A program made the position numbers and the translations under genes. A DNA stretch of 64,000 nucleotides from Nocardia sp. NBC_01329 (GTDB taxonomy: Bacteria; Actinomycetota; Actinomycetes; Mycobacteriales; Mycobacteriaceae): NCBI RefSeq assembly GCF_035956715.1, contig NZ_CP108381.1:1612001-1676000 (forward strand), given 5' to 3'. This document shows, piece by piece, positions 26,172-37,378 of this stretch (position 1 is its first letter; every line of letters begins with the position of its first letter). The notes under the pieces were generated by a model. It was given only the letters and a program-made list of their open reading frames with translations, was not told the DNA's origin and did no database searches.

Positions 26172-26804
26172 ATGACCCCCGAACCGGGCCTGCGCGAGCG
26201 CAAGAGACAGCACACTCACGCAGCTATCTCCGACGCCGCCCTCCGGCTGTTTCTCGCTGACGGGTTCGACGCGGTGTCGGTTGTGGATATCGCAGCCGCC
26301 GCCGAGGTATCCAAGCGCACACTGTTCAAATACTTCCCCTCCAAAGAGGACCTCGTTGTGCACCGGTTCGCCGACCACGTGGATGAGGCTGCCCACGCGG
26401 TACGAAACCGGGCACACGGGCAGGCGCCCCTGACTGCCCTGCGCACCGCATTCCGCACCGGCCTGGACAACCGCGAACCCAGCACCGGCCTGTGCGAGGC
26501 GCCCGAGGTGCTGGCCTGCTACCGACTGGTACTGGATACCCCGGCGTTGACCGCACGGCTCGCCCGGTTTCTCACCAGCGGAGAATGTGCACTCGCCCAG
26601 GCACTCGGACCGCCAGGAGACCTGGACGCACGGCTCGCTGCCAGCGTGATCATCGCGGTGCAACGCAACCTCAGCGAGGCCAACTGGCACGCACTGGTCA
26701 GCGGCCGCACGGCAGCACAGCGGCATCCGGTGGCAGTCGCAGAGGCGGAACGTGCCTTCGACCTACTCGTCAGGGGTATCGGTGATCGGTTCCCAGTTGC
26801 CTGA
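26172..26804 (+). CDS. TetR-family transcriptional regulator
   Basis: A 210-residue TetR regulator. The N-terminal HTH is clear (THAAISDAALRLFLADGFDAVSVVDIAAAAEVSKRTLFKYFPSKEDLV). The ligand domain has the usual helices and no unusual insert. ATG 26172 was chosen because the in-frame upstream extension reaches past the promoter. Divergent from the LLM oxidoreductase and likely to repress it and itself. The effector is unknown. Confidence 0.93.
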   Translation: MTPEPGLRERKRQHTHAAISDAALRLFLADGFDAVSVVDIAAAAEVSKRTLFKYFPSKEDLVVHRFADHVDEAAHAVRNRAHGQAPLTALRTAFRTGLDNREPSTGLCEAPEVLACYRLVLDTPALTARLARFLTSGECALAQALGPPGDLDARLAASVIIAVQRNLSEANWHALVSGRTAAQRHPVAVAEAERAFDLLVRGIGDRFPVA

Positions 26805-26836
26805 TGCAGCTCTGTCCGCGCCGAGCCGGAGGCCGG

Positions 26837-28459
26837 TCAGCGGACGAATTCGCCGGCGCGATCGGCCAGGTCCAGGAGCGGTTGCGGGGCGATGCCGAGG
26901 ACCACGCTCGCGAGAGCGGCGACTCCCGCGACCGTGGTCGCGGCGGGCGGACCGACCACTTCGGGTGGGTCGGCCGGTGGGTCGGTGAAGAACATCAGCA
27001 CGATCACCCGGATATAGAAGAACGCGGCGATCGCGCTGGCCAGGACACCGACGATCACCAGCAGTCCGGCGTCGCTACCGGCGGCGGCCTGGAAGACCGC
27101 GAATTTGGCGACGAAACCGGCGGTGACGGGGATCCCGGCGAACGACAGCAGCAGCAACGCGAACATGCCGGCGAGCCAAGGGGCGCGCCGGCCCAGGCCG
27201 GCCCAGCGCGCCAGCGCGGTCGCCTCGGTCCCGTCGGGCTCGCGCACCATACTCACGATCGCGAAGGCGCCGAGCGTGCCGAGCCCGTAGACGAACAGAT
27301 AGAACAGCGTCGCGGCGACACCGCGATCATCGGCGGCGACCAGGGCGGTGAGCAGGAACCCGGTATGCGCGATGGACGAATACGCGAGCATCCGCTTCAT
27401 ATCGGTCTGCGTGATCGCGAGGATCGCGCCCACCAGCATGGTGGCGACCGCGATCGCCGCGAGCACCGGTCGCCAGTCGTCGGCGATCCCCGGCACACCC
27501 ACCGACAGCACCCGTAGCAGCGCGCCCAGTGCGGCGATCTTGGTCGCGGCCGCCATGAACGCGGTGATCGGGGTGGGGGCGCCCTGGTACACATCGGGGA
27601 CCCATGCCTGGAACGGCACCGCGCCGATCTTGAACAGCAGCCCCACGGACAGCATCGCGACTCCCAGCAGCGCCAGGGTGGGCGCGCCGGAGTCGGCGGC
27701 GAGTGCGTCGGCGATACCTGCGAGGCGGACTGTTCCGGCCTGGCCGTACAGCAGCGCAACCCCGTAGAGGAAGAAAGCCGAGGAGAACGCGCCGAGCAGG
27801 AAGTACTTCAGCGCCGCCTCTTGCGAGAGCAGCCGACGCCGGCGGGCCAGACCGCACAGCAGATACAGCGGCAGGGAGAGCACTTCCAAGGCGACGAACA
27901 TGGTGAGCAGATCGTTGGCGGCGGGGAAGAGCAGTAGGCCGCCCAGCGCCAGCAGCAGAAGCGGGAACACTTCGGTGGGGGTGATACCGGCGGTGGCCGC
28001 GGACCGTTCGGCGCCGCTGCCCGGGACCGCCGAGGCCTGCGGTGTGAAGGCGTCCATCCCGTAGTCCGCGGTCGCGGTGGCGCGGCTCCAGGTCCCCGGA
28101 CCGGATCGCGGCCGGGGCAGCGGGCCCCGCTCGGCGACGAACAGCACCGACAGAATGCCGACGAGCAGCAGTGTGCCCTGTAGGAACAGGGTGACCCCGT
28201 CCACGGCGACCGCCCCGACCGCGGCCGTGGTCGCGGTTCCCGCAAGTAGCAGCACGGACACCAGCGCGGCCACCAATGCGCCCAGGGCCAGGATCAATTG
28301 CGCGGGGTACCGCCACGGTCGTGGGAAGAACGCATCGACCAGAACCCCGACCACGGCCGCCCCCAAGACGATGAGAATGGGTGCCAGCACGTGGTACTCG
28401 ATACTCGGCGCGGGTACGGACGCGGCGATTACCGCGCTCGCGGGCAGCTCAGCGCTCAT
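26837..28459 (-). CDS. nuoN: NADH-quinone oxidoreductase subunit N
   Basis: About 540 residues, an antiporter-like membrane subunit of complex I. Proton-channel residues are visible: Glu in VALEVLSLPLYLL, Lys in ALKYFLLGAFSSAFFLYG, and Lys in LLFKIGAVPFQAWVPDVYQGAP, with TKIAALGALLR and DMKRMLAYSSIAHTGFLL later. A low-complexity hydrophilic loop (~112-150) follows the third helix. ATG 28459 overlaps the nuoM stop by 11 bp. It is the last gene of the nuo operon. Confidence 0.96.
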   Translation of the reverse strand: MSAELPASAVIAASVPAPSIEYHVLAPILIVLGAAVVGVLVDAFFPRPWRYPAQLILALGALVAALVSVLLLAGTATTAAVGAVAVDGVTLFLQGTLLLVGILSVLFVAERGPLPRPRSGPGTWSRATATADYGMDAFTPQASAVPGSGAERSAATAGITPTEVFPLLLLALGGLLLFPAANDLLTMFVALEVLSLPLYLLCGLARRRRLLSQEAALKYFLLGAFSSAFFLYGVALLYGQAGTVRLAGIADALAADSGAPTLALLGVAMLSVGLLFKIGAVPFQAWVPDVYQGAPTPITAFMAAATKIAALGALLRVLSVGVPGIADDWRPVLAAIAVATMLVGAILAITQTDMKRMLAYSSIAHTGFLLTALVAADDRGVAATLFYLFVYGLGTLGAFAIVSMVREPDGTEATALARWAGLGRRAPWLAGMFALLLLSFAGIPVTAGFVAKFAVFQAAAGSDAGLLVIVGVLASAIAAFFYIRVIVLMFFTDPPADPPEVVGPPAATTVAGVAALASVVLGIAPQPLLDLADRAGEFVR

Positions 28460-30071
28460 GGCGCACACCTCCGGAGTTCGCCGCCTCCGGCTTTGCCGGG
28501 ACCGGCGGTGATGGATCGATACTGCCGACGGTGGTGAGAGTCTGGGTCACCGCGGGGTCGATGAAGTCGAGCATCGGCTTCGGATAGACGCCGAAGAAGA
28601 TCAGCGCGCCGAGCAGCGGGACGACGACCACGAGTTCGCGAGGGACCAGATCCCGGATCCGTTCGCTGCCCTCCGCCACCGGGCCCGTCATCATCCGCTG
28701 GTACAGCCACAGCACGTAGACGGCGGCCAGGACCAGGGCGCCGGCCGCGATGACCGCGGCCACCTGATATCTGCTGAAAGTGCCGATCAGAACCAGGAAT
28801 TCACTGACGAACGGAGCCAGCCCGGGCAGCGACAGGGTGGCCAGGCCCGCGATGAAGAAGCTTCCGGCCAGTACCGGCGCCACCTTCTGCACACCGCCGT
28901 AGTCGGCGATGACCCGGCTACCACGCCGCGAGACCAGGAAACCGGCCACCAGGAACAGTGCCGCCGTGGACAGGCCGTGATTGACCATGTACAGGGTCGC
29001 GCCGGTCTGACCCTGACTGGTCATCGCGAAGATACCGAGCACGATGAAACCGAAATGCGAGATCGAGGTGTAGGCGATGAGCCGCATCACATCGGTCTGT
29101 CCGATGGCGAGTAGAGCGCCGTAGATGATGCCGATTACGGCCAGGGTGATCACCAGCGGCGCATAGGTATCGACCGCGGTGGGGAAGAGCAGCAGGCAGT
29201 ACCGCAACATGCCGAAGGTGCCCACCTTGTCCACCACCGCCATCATCAGCACCGCGCTCGCCGGAGTGGCGGAGACGGCCGCGTCCGGTAACCAGGTGTG
29301 CAACGGCCACAGGGGAGCCTTCACCGCGAACGCGAACAGGAAACCGAGGAACAGGGCATTGAGGACCGCCGGTCCGGCGCCGAGCTGCCCGGAGTTGGCG
29401 GCCGCCACCACTGCGCGCAGATCGAAGGTTCCGGCGCCGTCGGTGCCGAGGTCCTGCTGAACGGTGAGCACGTAGAGGCCGATCACCGCGGCGAGCATGA
29501 TCAGGCCGCCGAAGAGGTTGTACAGCAGGAATTTCACCGCCGCGCGGGAGCGCTGCTGCCGGACCTGCGCATCGTCGGTGCGCGGCCCGAAACCGCCGAT
29601 GAGGAAGTACATCGGGATGAGCATGGCCTCGAAGAACACATAGAACAGCAGGATGTCCAGGGACAGGAAGGACACCAGCACCATGGCCTCGACCAGCAGA
29701 GTCAGCGCGATATAGGTGTGTGCCACCCGTTTTCCGGTGCCCACCTCGCGATCGTCGTGCCAGCCGGCGACGATGAGCAGTGGCACCAGGCCGGCGGTGA
29801 GCAGCACCAGGACCAGCGCGATCCCGTCCACCCCGAGGGTGTATCCGGCTCCGAAAGCCGGTATCCAGGAATGGGATTCGACGAACTGGAACTGATCGCC
29901 GCCGGGCTGGAACGCGGCGGCCACCCACAGTGCCACCCCGAAGGTCGCGATCGCGACCACCAGGCCGACCCAGCGAGCCAGTAGTCGCTGCGCGGCCGGC
30001 AGCAGGAGTACGACCGCCGCGCCCACCACGGGCAACAGCCAGAGCACGGACAACCAGGGCACGGCGCTCAC
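28449..30071 (-). CDS. nuoM: NADH-quinone oxidoreductase subunit M
   Basis: A 540-residue antiporter-like proton-pumping subunit. Key charged positions are present: Glu in [20 protein letters not shown], Lys in [14 protein letters not shown], Lys in [17 protein letters not shown] and Lys in [12 protein letters not shown]; the [19 protein letters not shown] segment is also standard. About 14 helices. The C-terminus is a short polar tail. It overlaps nuoL by 4 bp and nuoN by 11 bp. Confidence 0.97.
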   Translation of the reverse strand: MSAVPWLSVLWLLPVVGAAVVLLLPAAQRLLARWVGLVVAIATFGVALWVAAAFQPGGDQFQFVESHSWIPAFGAGYTLGVDGIALVLVLLTAGLVPLLIVAGWHDDREVGTGKRVAHTYIALTLLVEAMVLVSFLSLDILLFYVFFEAMLIPMYFLIGGFGPRTDDAQVRQQRSRAAVKFLLYNLFGGLIMLAAVIGLYVLTVQQDLGTDGAGTFDLRAVVAAANSGQLGAGPAVLNALFLGFLFAFAVKAPLWPLHTWLPDAAVSATPASAVLMMAVVDKVGTFGMLRYCLLLFPTAVDTYAPLVITLAVIGIIYGALLAIGQTDVMRLIAYTSISHFGFIVLGIFAMTSQGQTGATLYMVNHGLSTAALFLVAGFLVSRRGSRVIADYGGVQKVAPVLAGSFFIAGLATLSLPGLAPFVSEFLVLIGTFSRYQVAAVIAAGALVLAAVYVLWLYQRMMTGPVAEGSERIRDLVPRELVVVVPLLGALIFFGVYPKPMLDFIDPAVTQTLTTVGSIDPSPPVPAKPEAANSGGVRHER

Positions 30072-31954
30072 CAGATCCTCACGGCCAGCAGGGCTGCGGC
30101 CACCAGGGCCGCGCCGGCGAACATGGACAGGGCATACGAACGAACGAAACCGGTCTGGATCCGGCGGGCTCGCGCGGACAGTCCGCCGATGACCGCGGCG
30201 GTGCCGTTGACGAGGCCGTCGATGCCGCGGTTGTCGAGGAAGACCAGGGCACGGGTCAGGTGACGTCCGGGCCGCATGAAGGTGGCTTCGTTGACCGCGT
30301 CACCGTAGAGATCGTGCCGGGCGGCCACGGTCAGCGCGGTCACCTGTTCCGGTGCGCTGTCGGGTACCTCGCTGCGCCCGTACTGCCGGTAGGCGACCGC
30401 TACGCCCACCGCGACCACCGCCAGCGCGAGTCCGGTGATCACCGGGACCGGCAGAATCGGTTCCCCGTGGTGTTCGCCGACGACCGGAGCGAGCCAGTTC
30501 TGCAGCGAGGACCCCCAGACGAAAACCGCTCCGGCGCCGACCGAGCCGAGCGCCAGCAAGATCATCGGACCTGTCATCACAGCCGAGGATTCGTGTGGGT
30601 GGGTGTCGGGTTTCCAGCGCCGCGCACCGAAGAAGGTCAACAGCATCACCCGCGTCATGTAGAACGCGGTGAGCCCGGCACCGAGGAGGGTGACGGTCCC
30701 CAGGATCGGACCGGCGGCGCCTTCGGCGGCGAAAGCGGCCTCGATGATGCGGTCCTTGGAGAAGAACCCGGCGAACGGCGGGACACCGATGATCGCGAGA
30801 TACCCGAGACCGAAGGTGACGTAGGTGATCGGCAGCAGAGTGCGCAAGCCTCCGTAGCGCCGCATATCGGTTTCGTCGTCCATGGCGTGCATGACCGAAC
30901 CGGCGCCCAGGAACAGGCCCGCCTTGAAGAAACCGTGGGTCAGCAGATGCATGATGGCCACCGCGTAACCGGCGGGGCCGAGACCGACGGCCAGCACCAT
31001 ATAGCCGATCTGGCTCATGGTGGAGGCGGCGAGCGCCTTCTTGATGTCGTCCTTGGCGCAACCGATGATCGCGCCGAACAGCAGGGTCACCGCACCCACC
31101 ACCACCACCGCGACCCGGGCGGTGGGCGCGAGGTCGTAGATCGGGTTGGAGCGGGCGATCAGGTAAACACCGGCGGTGACCATGGTGGCGGCGTGGATGA
31201 GTGCCGATACCGGAGTGGGACCCTCCATGGCGTCCCCGAGCCACGATTGCAGCGGTACCTGAGCGGATTTACCGCACGCGGCCAGTAGCAGGAACAGGCC
31301 CACCGCCGTCAGCGTGGCATCGCTCGCCCCGGGCGAGGCTGCGAAAACCGCCGAGAAATCGAGGGATCCGAAGGTGGTGAACATGATCATCATGGCTATC
31401 GCCAAGCCCATATCACCGACCCGGTTGACTACGAATGCCTTCTTGGCGGCCGTGGCCGCCGAGGGCTTGTGGTACCAGAACCCGATCAGCAGATACGAGG
31501 CCAGGCCCACACCTTCCCAACCCAGGTACAGCACCAGGTAGTTGTTCGCCAGTACCAGCAGCAGCATGGCCGCGAGGAAGAGGTTCAGATAGGCGAAGAA
31601 CCGGCGTCGCCCGGGGTCGTGGCGCATGTAGCCGACAGAGTAGATGTGGATGAGCGATCCGACACCGGTGATCAACAGTGCGAAGCAGATCGACAACTGG
31701 TCCAGAGCCAGCCCGAAATCGACCTGGAGCCCGGCTACCGGAACCCAGCTGAACAGGTCCGATGCCACCGCGCGATCGGGGCCGGAACGCCCCAGCATCC
31801 CGAAGAACGCGATCACCGCCACGACGAACGAGGCCAGTGCGGTCACGGTGGCGAGCAGATGGCCCCATGCGTCGGAACGACGCCCGGTGAGCAGCAATAC
31901 GGCGGCGCCGGCCAGGGGCAGGGCGGGCAGCAGCCACAGCGTTGCGGTATCCAC
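30068..31954 (-). CDS. nuoL: NADH-quinone oxidoreductase subunit L
   Basis: A 628-residue distal antiporter-like subunit with the long lateral helix at the C-terminus. Seen: [24 protein letters not shown] (channel Glu), AATKKAF-like [46 protein letters not shown] and [18 protein letters not shown]. The C-terminal [23 protein letters not shown] is the usual last helix. The nuoK stop is 1 bp away. All expected features are intact. Confidence 0.97.
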   Translation of the reverse strand: MDTATLWLLPALPLAGAAVLLLTGRRSDAWGHLLATVTALASFVVAVIAFFGMLGRSGPDRAVASDLFSWVPVAGLQVDFGLALDQLSICFALLITGVGSLIHIYSVGYMRHDPGRRRFFAYLNLFLAAMLLLVLANNYLVLYLGWEGVGLASYLLIGFWYHKPSAATAAKKAFVVNRVGDMGLAIAMMIMFTTFGSLDFSAVFAASPGASDATLTAVGLFLLLAACGKSAQVPLQSWLGDAMEGPTPVSALIHAATMVTAGVYLIARSNPIYDLAPTARVAVVVVGAVTLLFGAIIGCAKDDIKKALAASTMSQIGYMVLAVGLGPAGYAVAIMHLLTHGFFKAGLFLGAGSVMHAMDDETDMRRYGGLRTLLPITYVTFGLGYLAIIGVPPFAGFFSKDRIIEAAFAAEGAAGPILGTVTLLGAGLTAFYMTRVMLLTFFGARRWKPDTHPHESSAVMTGPMILLALGSVGAGAVFVWGSSLQNWLAPVVGEHHGEPILPVPVITGLALAVVAVGVAVAYRQYGRSEVPDSAPEQVTALTVAARHDLYGDAVNEATFMRPGRHLTRALVFLDNRGIDGLVNGTAAVIGGLSARARRIQTGFVRSYALSMFAGAALVAAALLAVRIW

Positions 31955-31955
31955 G

Positions 31956-32255
31956 TCAGAACTTCAGCAGGTTGGCGTCGTCGACCGAAGTCGAGCGGCG
32001 GGCGCGGAAGATGGTGACGATGATGGCCAAACCGACCACGACCTCGGCCGCGGCGACCACCATCGTGAAGAACGCGAAAACCTGACCGTCGAGGTTCGCG
32101 TGCATCCGGGCGAAGGTGACGAACGCCAGGTTCACCGCGTTGAGCATGAGCTCGATGCACATGAACACGATGATCGCGTTACGACGTAGCAGTACACCCG
32201 CGGCACCGATGGTGAACAGTAACGCGGACAGGAACAGATAGTTCTCGGGATTCAC
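31956..32255 (-). CDS. nuoK: NADH-quinone oxidoreductase subunit K
   Basis: A 99-residue, three-helix subunit (the normal size). The two buried Glu residues of the proton path are present in [15 protein letters not shown] and [16 protein letters not shown] 32255 ([14 protein letters not shown]) matches the family N-terminus and overlaps the nuoJ stop by 4 bp. Confidence 0.97.
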   Translation of the reverse strand: MNPENYLFLSALLFTIGAAGVLLRRNAIIVFMCIELMLNAVNLAFVTFARMHANLDGQVFAFFTMVVAAAEVVVGLAIIVTIFRARRSTSVDDANLLKF

Positions 32256-33097
32256 CGGGTACCTTCCTCGTCGGCGGGGCGAGCGGTGCTGCCGGATCCG
32301 GTATCGGCCGGGGTGCCGACCGAGAGCACGGCCGCATCGGCGAGCGCCTGGGTCCGACGGTGGCGCAGAATGGTCGACACCGACAGTTCCTCGAAGGATC
32401 CGTCCGGGAGCCGGGCCGGGATATCCACGGCGTTGTGCCGGGCGTACACCCCGGGAGTGGGCAACGGAGTGGGCCGGTGCCCGGCGTCGCGGAACCGCCG
32501 GCGCGACAGTTCGCGCTGGCCGAGTTTCGGGCCGAAGTGCTCGCGGTGCGCCAGCAGCATGGCGCCGATGGTGGCGGCGATCAGCAACGCACCGGTGAGT
32601 TCGAAGGCCCAGACGTAGCGCACGAAGATCAGCTCGGCCAGTTCGCCGATCACATCGCGGCCCGGGAAACCCGAGGCGGGAAACTCGATTCCGGACTTGC
32701 GGACCCCGTGCGCGATACCCGTGCACAGCAGGACCCCGAAACCGATACCGACCACCGCCGCGGCGATCCGCTGTCCGCGCAGAGTCTCACGCAAGGACTC
32801 CGCCGAATCGACACCGACCAGCATGAGTACGAACAGGAAGAGCATCATGACCGCGCCGGTGTACACCACGACCTGCACCACCCCGAGGAACAGCGCGTCC
32901 TGGGCGATATAGAACACCGCCAGCGTGATCATGGTGGCGGCCAGGCAGATCGCCGAATGGACGGCCTTCGCGGCGAACACCATACCGAGCGCGCCGAGTA
33001 CCGCCAGCGGGGCCAGGATCCAGAACTGGACCGTTTCACCGGTTCCGGCCTCGGTCAGCGGTGGGGCCGCGAGCAGCGACGATTCGATGCCGATCAT
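32252..33097 (-). CDS. nuoJ: NADH-quinone oxidoreductase subunit J
   Basis: A 281-residue membrane subunit with five helices; the conserved [23 protein letters not shown] (pi-bulge helix 3) is clear. As in other mycolic-acid bacteria, it carries a ~100-residue hydrophilic C-terminal extension (from ~185) not found in the E. coli protein, including [15 protein letters not shown]. Both ends overlap neighbouring nuo genes by 4 bp. Confidence 0.96.
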   Translation of the reverse strand: MIGIESSLLAAPPLTEAGTGETVQFWILAPLAVLGALGMVFAAKAVHSAICLAATMITLAVFYIAQDALFLGVVQVVVYTGAVMMLFLFVLMLVGVDSAESLRETLRGQRIAAAVVGIGFGVLLCTGIAHGVRKSGIEFPASGFPGRDVIGELAELIFVRYVWAFELTGALLIAATIGAMLLAHREHFGPKLGQRELSRRRFRDAGHRPTPLPTPGVYARHNAVDIPARLPDGSFEELSVSTILRHRRTQALADAAVLSVGTPADTGSGSTARPADEEGTR

Positions 33098-34929
33098 CGG
33101 GTGCCTCCCTGCGCGGTCCCGGCGGTGGGCCGTTCCGGCGCGGCGTCCACCCGCCCGAGGTAGTAGTCGGCCTCGGTGGTGCCCGGCTGCATCTCGTGCG
33201 GCGGGGCCTGCATCTCCGGGGCGAGCGGCGCGAGCAACCGGTCCTTCTCGTAGATGAGGTCGGCGCGGTTGTCATCGGTGAGTTCGTACTCGTTGGTCAT
33301 CGTCAGTGCCCGGGTCGGGCAGGCTTCGATGCACAGTCCGCAGCCGATACAGCGCAGATAGTTGATCTGATACACCCGCCCGTAGCGTTCACCGGGCGAG
33401 AAGCGCTCCTCGTCCGTGTTGTCGGCGCCCTCGACATAGATGGCGTCGGCGGGGCAGGCCCAGGCACAGAGTTCGCAGCCGATGCATTTCTCCAGGCCGT
33501 CGGGATGACGATTGAGCTGATGGCGGCCGTGGTATCGGGGTGCGGTGGGAACCTTCTCCTCGGGATAGAACTCGGTATTGGGTTTCTTGAACATGGTGAG
33601 CGCGGTGACCGCGAAACCCGCCAGTGGTTCGAGCAGGCCGGGGGAGGAGGTGATGGTCGAGGTTTGTTCAGGTAGTGGGGGAGTCGGGAATCCCAGGAAG
33701 ACCTGGGATCCCCCGGGCACCCCGGGCACCCCGGGCACCCCGGGTGGGGCGTTCCCGGCCGGTAGGTCGTCTTCGGGACCGAACTCCGGCGCGAGGGCCG
33801 GAGCGTTACCGGCCCGCAGGAACAGACCGATCAGGAGCCCGGTGAGCAGTAAACCGCCGATCACCAGGATCGGGGTACGCACGGGATAGCCCTCCAGATC
33901 GAGGACGCGGGCGGTCGCCACCACCATCACCCAGGCGAGCGAGGTCGGGATGAGCAGTTTCCAGCCCAGATTCATGAACTGGTCGTAGCGCAGTCGAGGC
34001 AGGGTGCCCCGCAGCCAGATGAAAACGAACAGGAACATCCACACCTTGGCGGTGAACCACAACAGCGGCCACCATCCCGAATTCGCGCCCTCCCAGAGGT
34101 TGATCGGGAACGGGGCCCGCCAGCCGCCCAGGAACATGGTGGTGGCCAGCGCCGAGACGGTCGCCATGTTCACGTATTCGGCGAGCATGAACATCGCGAA
34201 CTTGAGCGAGGAGTATTCGGTGTGGAAGCCGCCGACGAGTTCGCCTTCGGCCTCGGGGAGGTCGAACGGCGCCCGGTTGGTCTCACCGACCATGGAGATG
34301 CAGTAGATGAGGAACGAGGGCAGCAGCAGGAAGACGTACCAGGTGGGCTGCTGGGCGGCGATGATGCCGGAGGTGGCCATGGTGCCGCCGAGCAGGAACA
34401 CCGCGGCGAAACAGAGGGCCATGGAGATCTCGTAGGAGATCACCTGGGCAGTGGAGCGCAGACCGCCGAGCAGCGGATAGGTGGAGCCCGATGCCCAGCC
34501 GGCCAGGACGATCCCGTAGACGCCGACGGAGGTGACCGCCAGGATGTACAGCACACCGACGTGGAGATCGGTGAGCTGCAAGGCGGTTCGCTGCCCGAGT
34601 ATGGAGACCTCCGGCCCGAAGGGGATCACGGCGAACGCCAGTACGGCCGAGACCACGGAGATGATCGGTGCGAGCACGAAGATGGGTTTGTCCACGATCG
34701 CGGGGACGATATCTTCCTTGAACGCCATCTTCACACCGTCGGCGGCGCTCTGCAGCAGGCCCTTGGGTCCGACCCGGTCGGGCCCCACCCGCATCTGCAT
34801 CCAGGCCACGACCTTGCGTTCGATCAGCACACCGAACAGCACGGTGAGCAGCAGGAACACGAAAACGGCGACGGCTTTGGCGGCGACCAGCCACAGTGGG
34901 TCGTAACCGAAGAGGGACAGATCAGTCAT
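33094..34929 (-). CDS. nuoHI: NuoH-NuoI fusion: complex I subunits H and I in one frame
   Basis: A single open frame of 611 residues. Residues 1-~385 are NuoH, with the quinone-site segments [21 protein letters not shown] and [21 protein letters not shown] and about eight helices. Residues ~430-611 are NuoI, with the amphipathic [19 protein letters not shown], and two 4Fe-4S sets [12 protein letters not shown] (482-493) and [12 protein letters not shown] (527-538). Between them is a ~40-residue Pro/Gly-rich linker ([12 protein letters not shown] at 396-407) encoded by 9-bp repeats and a palindrome. No ATG, GTG or TTG in frame separates the two parts before Met446; codon 426 is ATC where an ATG would restore a normal NuoI start. 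In related bacteria these are two proteins. It could be a real fusion, or NuoI could start at a non-standard codon. Confidence 0.9.
   Translation of the reverse strand: MTDLSLFGYDPLWLVAAKAVAVFVFLLLTVLFGVLIERKVVAWMQMRVGPDRVGPKGLLQSAADGVKMAFKEDIVPAIVDKPIFVLAPIISVVSAVLAFAVIPFGPEVSILGQRTALQLTDLHVGVLYILAVTSVGVYGIVLAGWASGSTYPLLGGLRSTAQVISYEISMALCFAAVFLLGGTMATSGIIAAQQPTWYVFLLLPSFLIYCISMVGETNRAPFDLPEAEGELVGGFHTEYSSLKFAMFMLAEYVNMATVSALATTMFLGGWRAPFPINLWEGANSGWWPLLWFTAKVWMFLFVFIWLRGTLPRLRYDQFMNLGWKLLIPTSLAWVMVVATARVLDLEGYPVRTPILVIGGLLLTGLLIGLFLRAGNAPALAPEFGPEDDLPAGNAPPGVPGVPGVPGGSQVFLGFPTPPLPEQTSTITSSPGLLEPLAGFAVTALTMFKKPNTEFYPEEKVPTAPRYHGRHQLNRHPDGLEKCIGCELCAWACPADAIYVEGADNTDEERFSPGERYGRVYQINYLRCIGCGLCIEACPTRALTMTNEYELTDDNRADLIYEKDRLLAPLAPEMQAPPHEMQPGTTEADYYLGRVDAAPERPTAGTAQGGTR
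33690..33746. repeat. Palindrome plus 9-bp tandem repeats inside the nuoH-nuoI junction
   Basis: ATCCCAGG (33690-33697) and its complement (33702-33709) form an 8-bp hairpin with a 4-nt loop. Directly beside it lie three exact copies of CCCCGGGCA (33711-33737) and one partial copy (33738-33746). The unit is 9 bp, so frame is kept and the tract codes for Val-Pro-Gly repeats. It looks like an inserted repeat element between two former genes (inference). Confidence 0.85.
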
Positions 34930-37378
34930 TGTCGGATGCCTCCGTCCGCTGGTCGGCGCGCCGTAGGGTTACGACATCGCCCGGTCGGGCGCCGAGATCG
35001 GTGTGGATCGAGCATCCGGGTGAGTTCATCGGCAGCCACACCACCCGGTCCGGCATCTCGGTGACGGCGAGGGGCAGGGTCACCGCGCCGCGCGGGGTGG
35101 CGACGATGATCGGATCACCCTCGGCGGCGCCCACTTCCACGGCGGTGGCCGCCGACACCCTGACCGCGGGCGGTCGCGCGATGCCGGCGAGGTTCGCTTC
35201 GCCGTCCTGCATCCGGCCCCGGTCCAGCAGCATCCGCCAGCTCGCCAGTACCGCGGTACCGGGTTCGGGATGGACGGGTGGCGCGGCCGGATATGACGGC
35301 GGGGTGACAGTGGAGCCGGTCCAGGGACCAAGCCGGTCGAGTTCGGCGCGGGCCGCGGCGGTATCGGGGAGCGCGAGTGGTACGCCCAGTTCTGCTGCCA
35401 GGCTGTGCAGTACCCGTAGATCGGACAGCGGCGCGGCGGTGCGGCGCACCGTGCTGTCGGTGAGCGCTGCGGCGAACGGCCGCGGGCGGCCCTCCCAGGT
35501 GCGGAAGGTGCCGGACTTCTCCATCGCCGTGGCCACCGGGAACACGACATCGGCGTAGGCGGTGACCTCGCTGTGCCGCTGTTCCAGGGAGATCACGAAA
35601 TCGGCCGCGCGCAGCGTGTCCCGAGCCGCGGCCGGGTCGGGGAGGTCGGCGAGTTCGATACCGCCGATCACCAGGGTGCCCACAGTCGCGGTCCCGTCGA
35701 GAATCGCGCCGGTATCGCGACCGGGCATATCGGGGAGATCGGTGACGCCCCAGATCTCGCCCACCTGCCGCCGGGCCTCGGGGTCGGTGACCGGACGGCC
35801 GCCCGGCAGCAGCCCCGGCAGTGCGCCGGCCTCCACCGCGCCGCGTTCACCGGCCCGCCGGGGTACCCAGGCCAGTGCGGCGCCGGTATCGGCCGCGAGC
35901 CGGATCGCCGCGGAGAGCGCGCCCGGTGCGGTCGCCAGCCGTTCGCCGACCAGGATCACCGCGCCGGGTTCACGCAACAGCCGCGCCGGGCCGGTCTCCG
36001 CTCCGGGCTCGGTCAACTCGGTGAGGATCCGGGCTTCGCTGCCGGGGACCGCCGGGAGGAGGGTGCCCGACATCCGTTCCACGCCGCGCGAGGCGTAGGC
36101 GGCGAGCGAGAAGATCGGGACGCCCCGGGTCCGCGCCGCCTTGCGCAGTCGGAGATAGACGATCGGCGATTCCTCTTCCGGTTCGAATCCCGCCAGTAGT
36201 ACAACCGGTGCCGCGGCCAGGCTGTCGTAGGTGACGGTCCCGATATGACCGGCGACCCAGGCTCCCAGGAATTCCGCCTCCTCCGCGGAATGGGCCCGGG
36301 ACCGGAAGTCGATATCGTTGGTGCCCAGTACCGTTCGCGCGAATTTGGTGTACGCGTACGCCTCTTCCTCGGTGACCCGGCCACCGGTGAGTACCGCCGC
36401 GTTCCCCACACCGGCGCGGAGTCCACGGGCAGCGGCCGCGAGCGCTTCGGACCAGGAACACGGGGCCAGGGCCCCGTCGGCGCCGCGTAGCAGCGGACCG
36501 GTGATCCGGTCCCGTTCGCCGGCATAGGCGAATGCCCAGCGGCCCTTGTCGCAGTTCCATTCCTCGTTGACCGCGGGATCGTCACCGGCGAGACGTCGCA
36601 GGACCTTGCCACGACGGTGATCGGTGCGTTGGGCGCATCCCGACGCACAGTGTTCGCAGACATTCGGGCTGGAGACCAGATCGAAGGGGCGGGCCCGGAA
36701 ACGATAGCTGGTGCCGGTGAGAGCGCCGACCGGGCAGATCTGCACGGTATTGCCGGAGAAGTAGGAATCGAGTGGCTCGTTCTCGGCGATCCCGACCTGC
36801 TGCAACGCGCCCCGGTCGAGCAGCTCGATGAACGGATCACCGGCGATCTCCTGGGAGAAACGGGTGCACCGCGCGCACAGCACACACCGTTCGCGATCCA
36901 GCAGGACCGCGGTCGACAGCGGGATCGGTTTCGGGTAAGTGCGTTTCACCCCGTCGAAGCGGGTCTCCGCGCGACCGGTGGACATGGCCTGGTTCTGCAG
37001 CGGACACTCCCCGCCCTTGTCGCAGACCGGGCAGTCCAGCGGATGGTTGATCAGCAGCAGCTCCATCACGCCCTGCTGCGCCTTCTCGGCGGCCGCGGAA
37101 TCGAGCTGGGTATGCGCGACCATGCCCTCGGTGACCGTCATGGTGCAGGAGGCGACGGGTTTACGCTGGCCCTCCACTTCCACCAGGCATTGCCGGCAGG
37201 CGCCGACCGGGGCGAGGAGCGGGTGATCGCAGAACCGCGGAATCTGGATACCGATCAGTTCGGCGGCGCGGATGAGCAGTGTTCCGGTGGGAACGCTGAC
37301 CGTGGTGCCGTCGATCGTCACAGTGACCAGGTCGGCCGGTTGCAGATCGGCGGAATCGGAACGGACGGTCGCTGTCAT
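34922..37378 (-). CDS. nuoG: NADH-quinone oxidoreductase subunit G
   Basis: An 818-residue iron-sulfur subunit. N-terminal 2Fe-2S ligands ([22 protein letters not shown]), the His-ligated 4Fe-4S ([19 protein letters not shown]), a further 4Fe-4S (CVLCARC with CPVGAL), and CEHCASGC (the extra N7-type cluster motif) are all visible. The rest is the molybdopterin-oxidoreductase-like domain that no longer binds cofactor. The ATG overlaps the nuoF stop by 4 bp and the gene's end overlaps nuoHI by 8 bp. Confidence 0.97.
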   Translation of the reverse strand: MTATVRSDSADLQPADLVTVTIDGTTVSVPTGTLLIRAAELIGIQIPRFCDHPLLAPVGACRQCLVEVEGQRKPVASCTMTVTEGMVAHTQLDSAAAEKAQQGVMELLLINHPLDCPVCDKGGECPLQNQAMSTGRAETRFDGVKRTYPKPIPLSTAVLLDRERCVLCARCTRFSQEIAGDPFIELLDRGALQQVGIAENEPLDSYFSGNTVQICPVGALTGTSYRFRARPFDLVSSPNVCEHCASGCAQRTDHRRGKVLRRLAGDDPAVNEEWNCDKGRWAFAYAGERDRITGPLLRGADGALAPCSWSEALAAAARGLRAGVGNAAVLTGGRVTEEEAYAYTKFARTVLGTNDIDFRSRAHSAEEAEFLGAWVAGHIGTVTYDSLAAAPVVLLAGFEPEEESPIVYLRLRKAARTRGVPIFSLAAYASRGVERMSGTLLPAVPGSEARILTELTEPGAETGPARLLREPGAVILVGERLATAPGALSAAIRLAADTGAALAWVPRRAGERGAVEAGALPGLLPGGRPVTDPEARRQVGEIWGVTDLPDMPGRDTGAILDGTATVGTLVIGGIELADLPDPAAARDTLRAADFVISLEQRHSEVTAYADVVFPVATAMEKSGTFRTWEGRPRPFAAALTDSTVRRTAAPLSDLRVLHSLAAELGVPLALPDTAAARAELDRLGPWTGSTVTPPSYPAAPPVHPEPGTAVLASWRMLLDRGRMQDGEANLAGIARPPAVRVSAATAVEVGAAEGDPIIVATPRGAVTLPLAVTEMPDRVVWLPMNSPGCSIHTDLGARPGDVVTLRRADQRTEASDND

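Noticed and set aside
28077-31288. Several long plus-strand frames across nuoL-nuoN
   Set aside because: They are shadows of intact complex I subunits; their products are charged low-complexity sequence with no motif.
33711-33746. Sequencing artefact splitting nuoH from nuoI
   Set aside because: Considered, but the repeats are exact 9-mers that keep the frame and both halves read cleanly; only resequencing could exclude it, so it is kept as a caveat.
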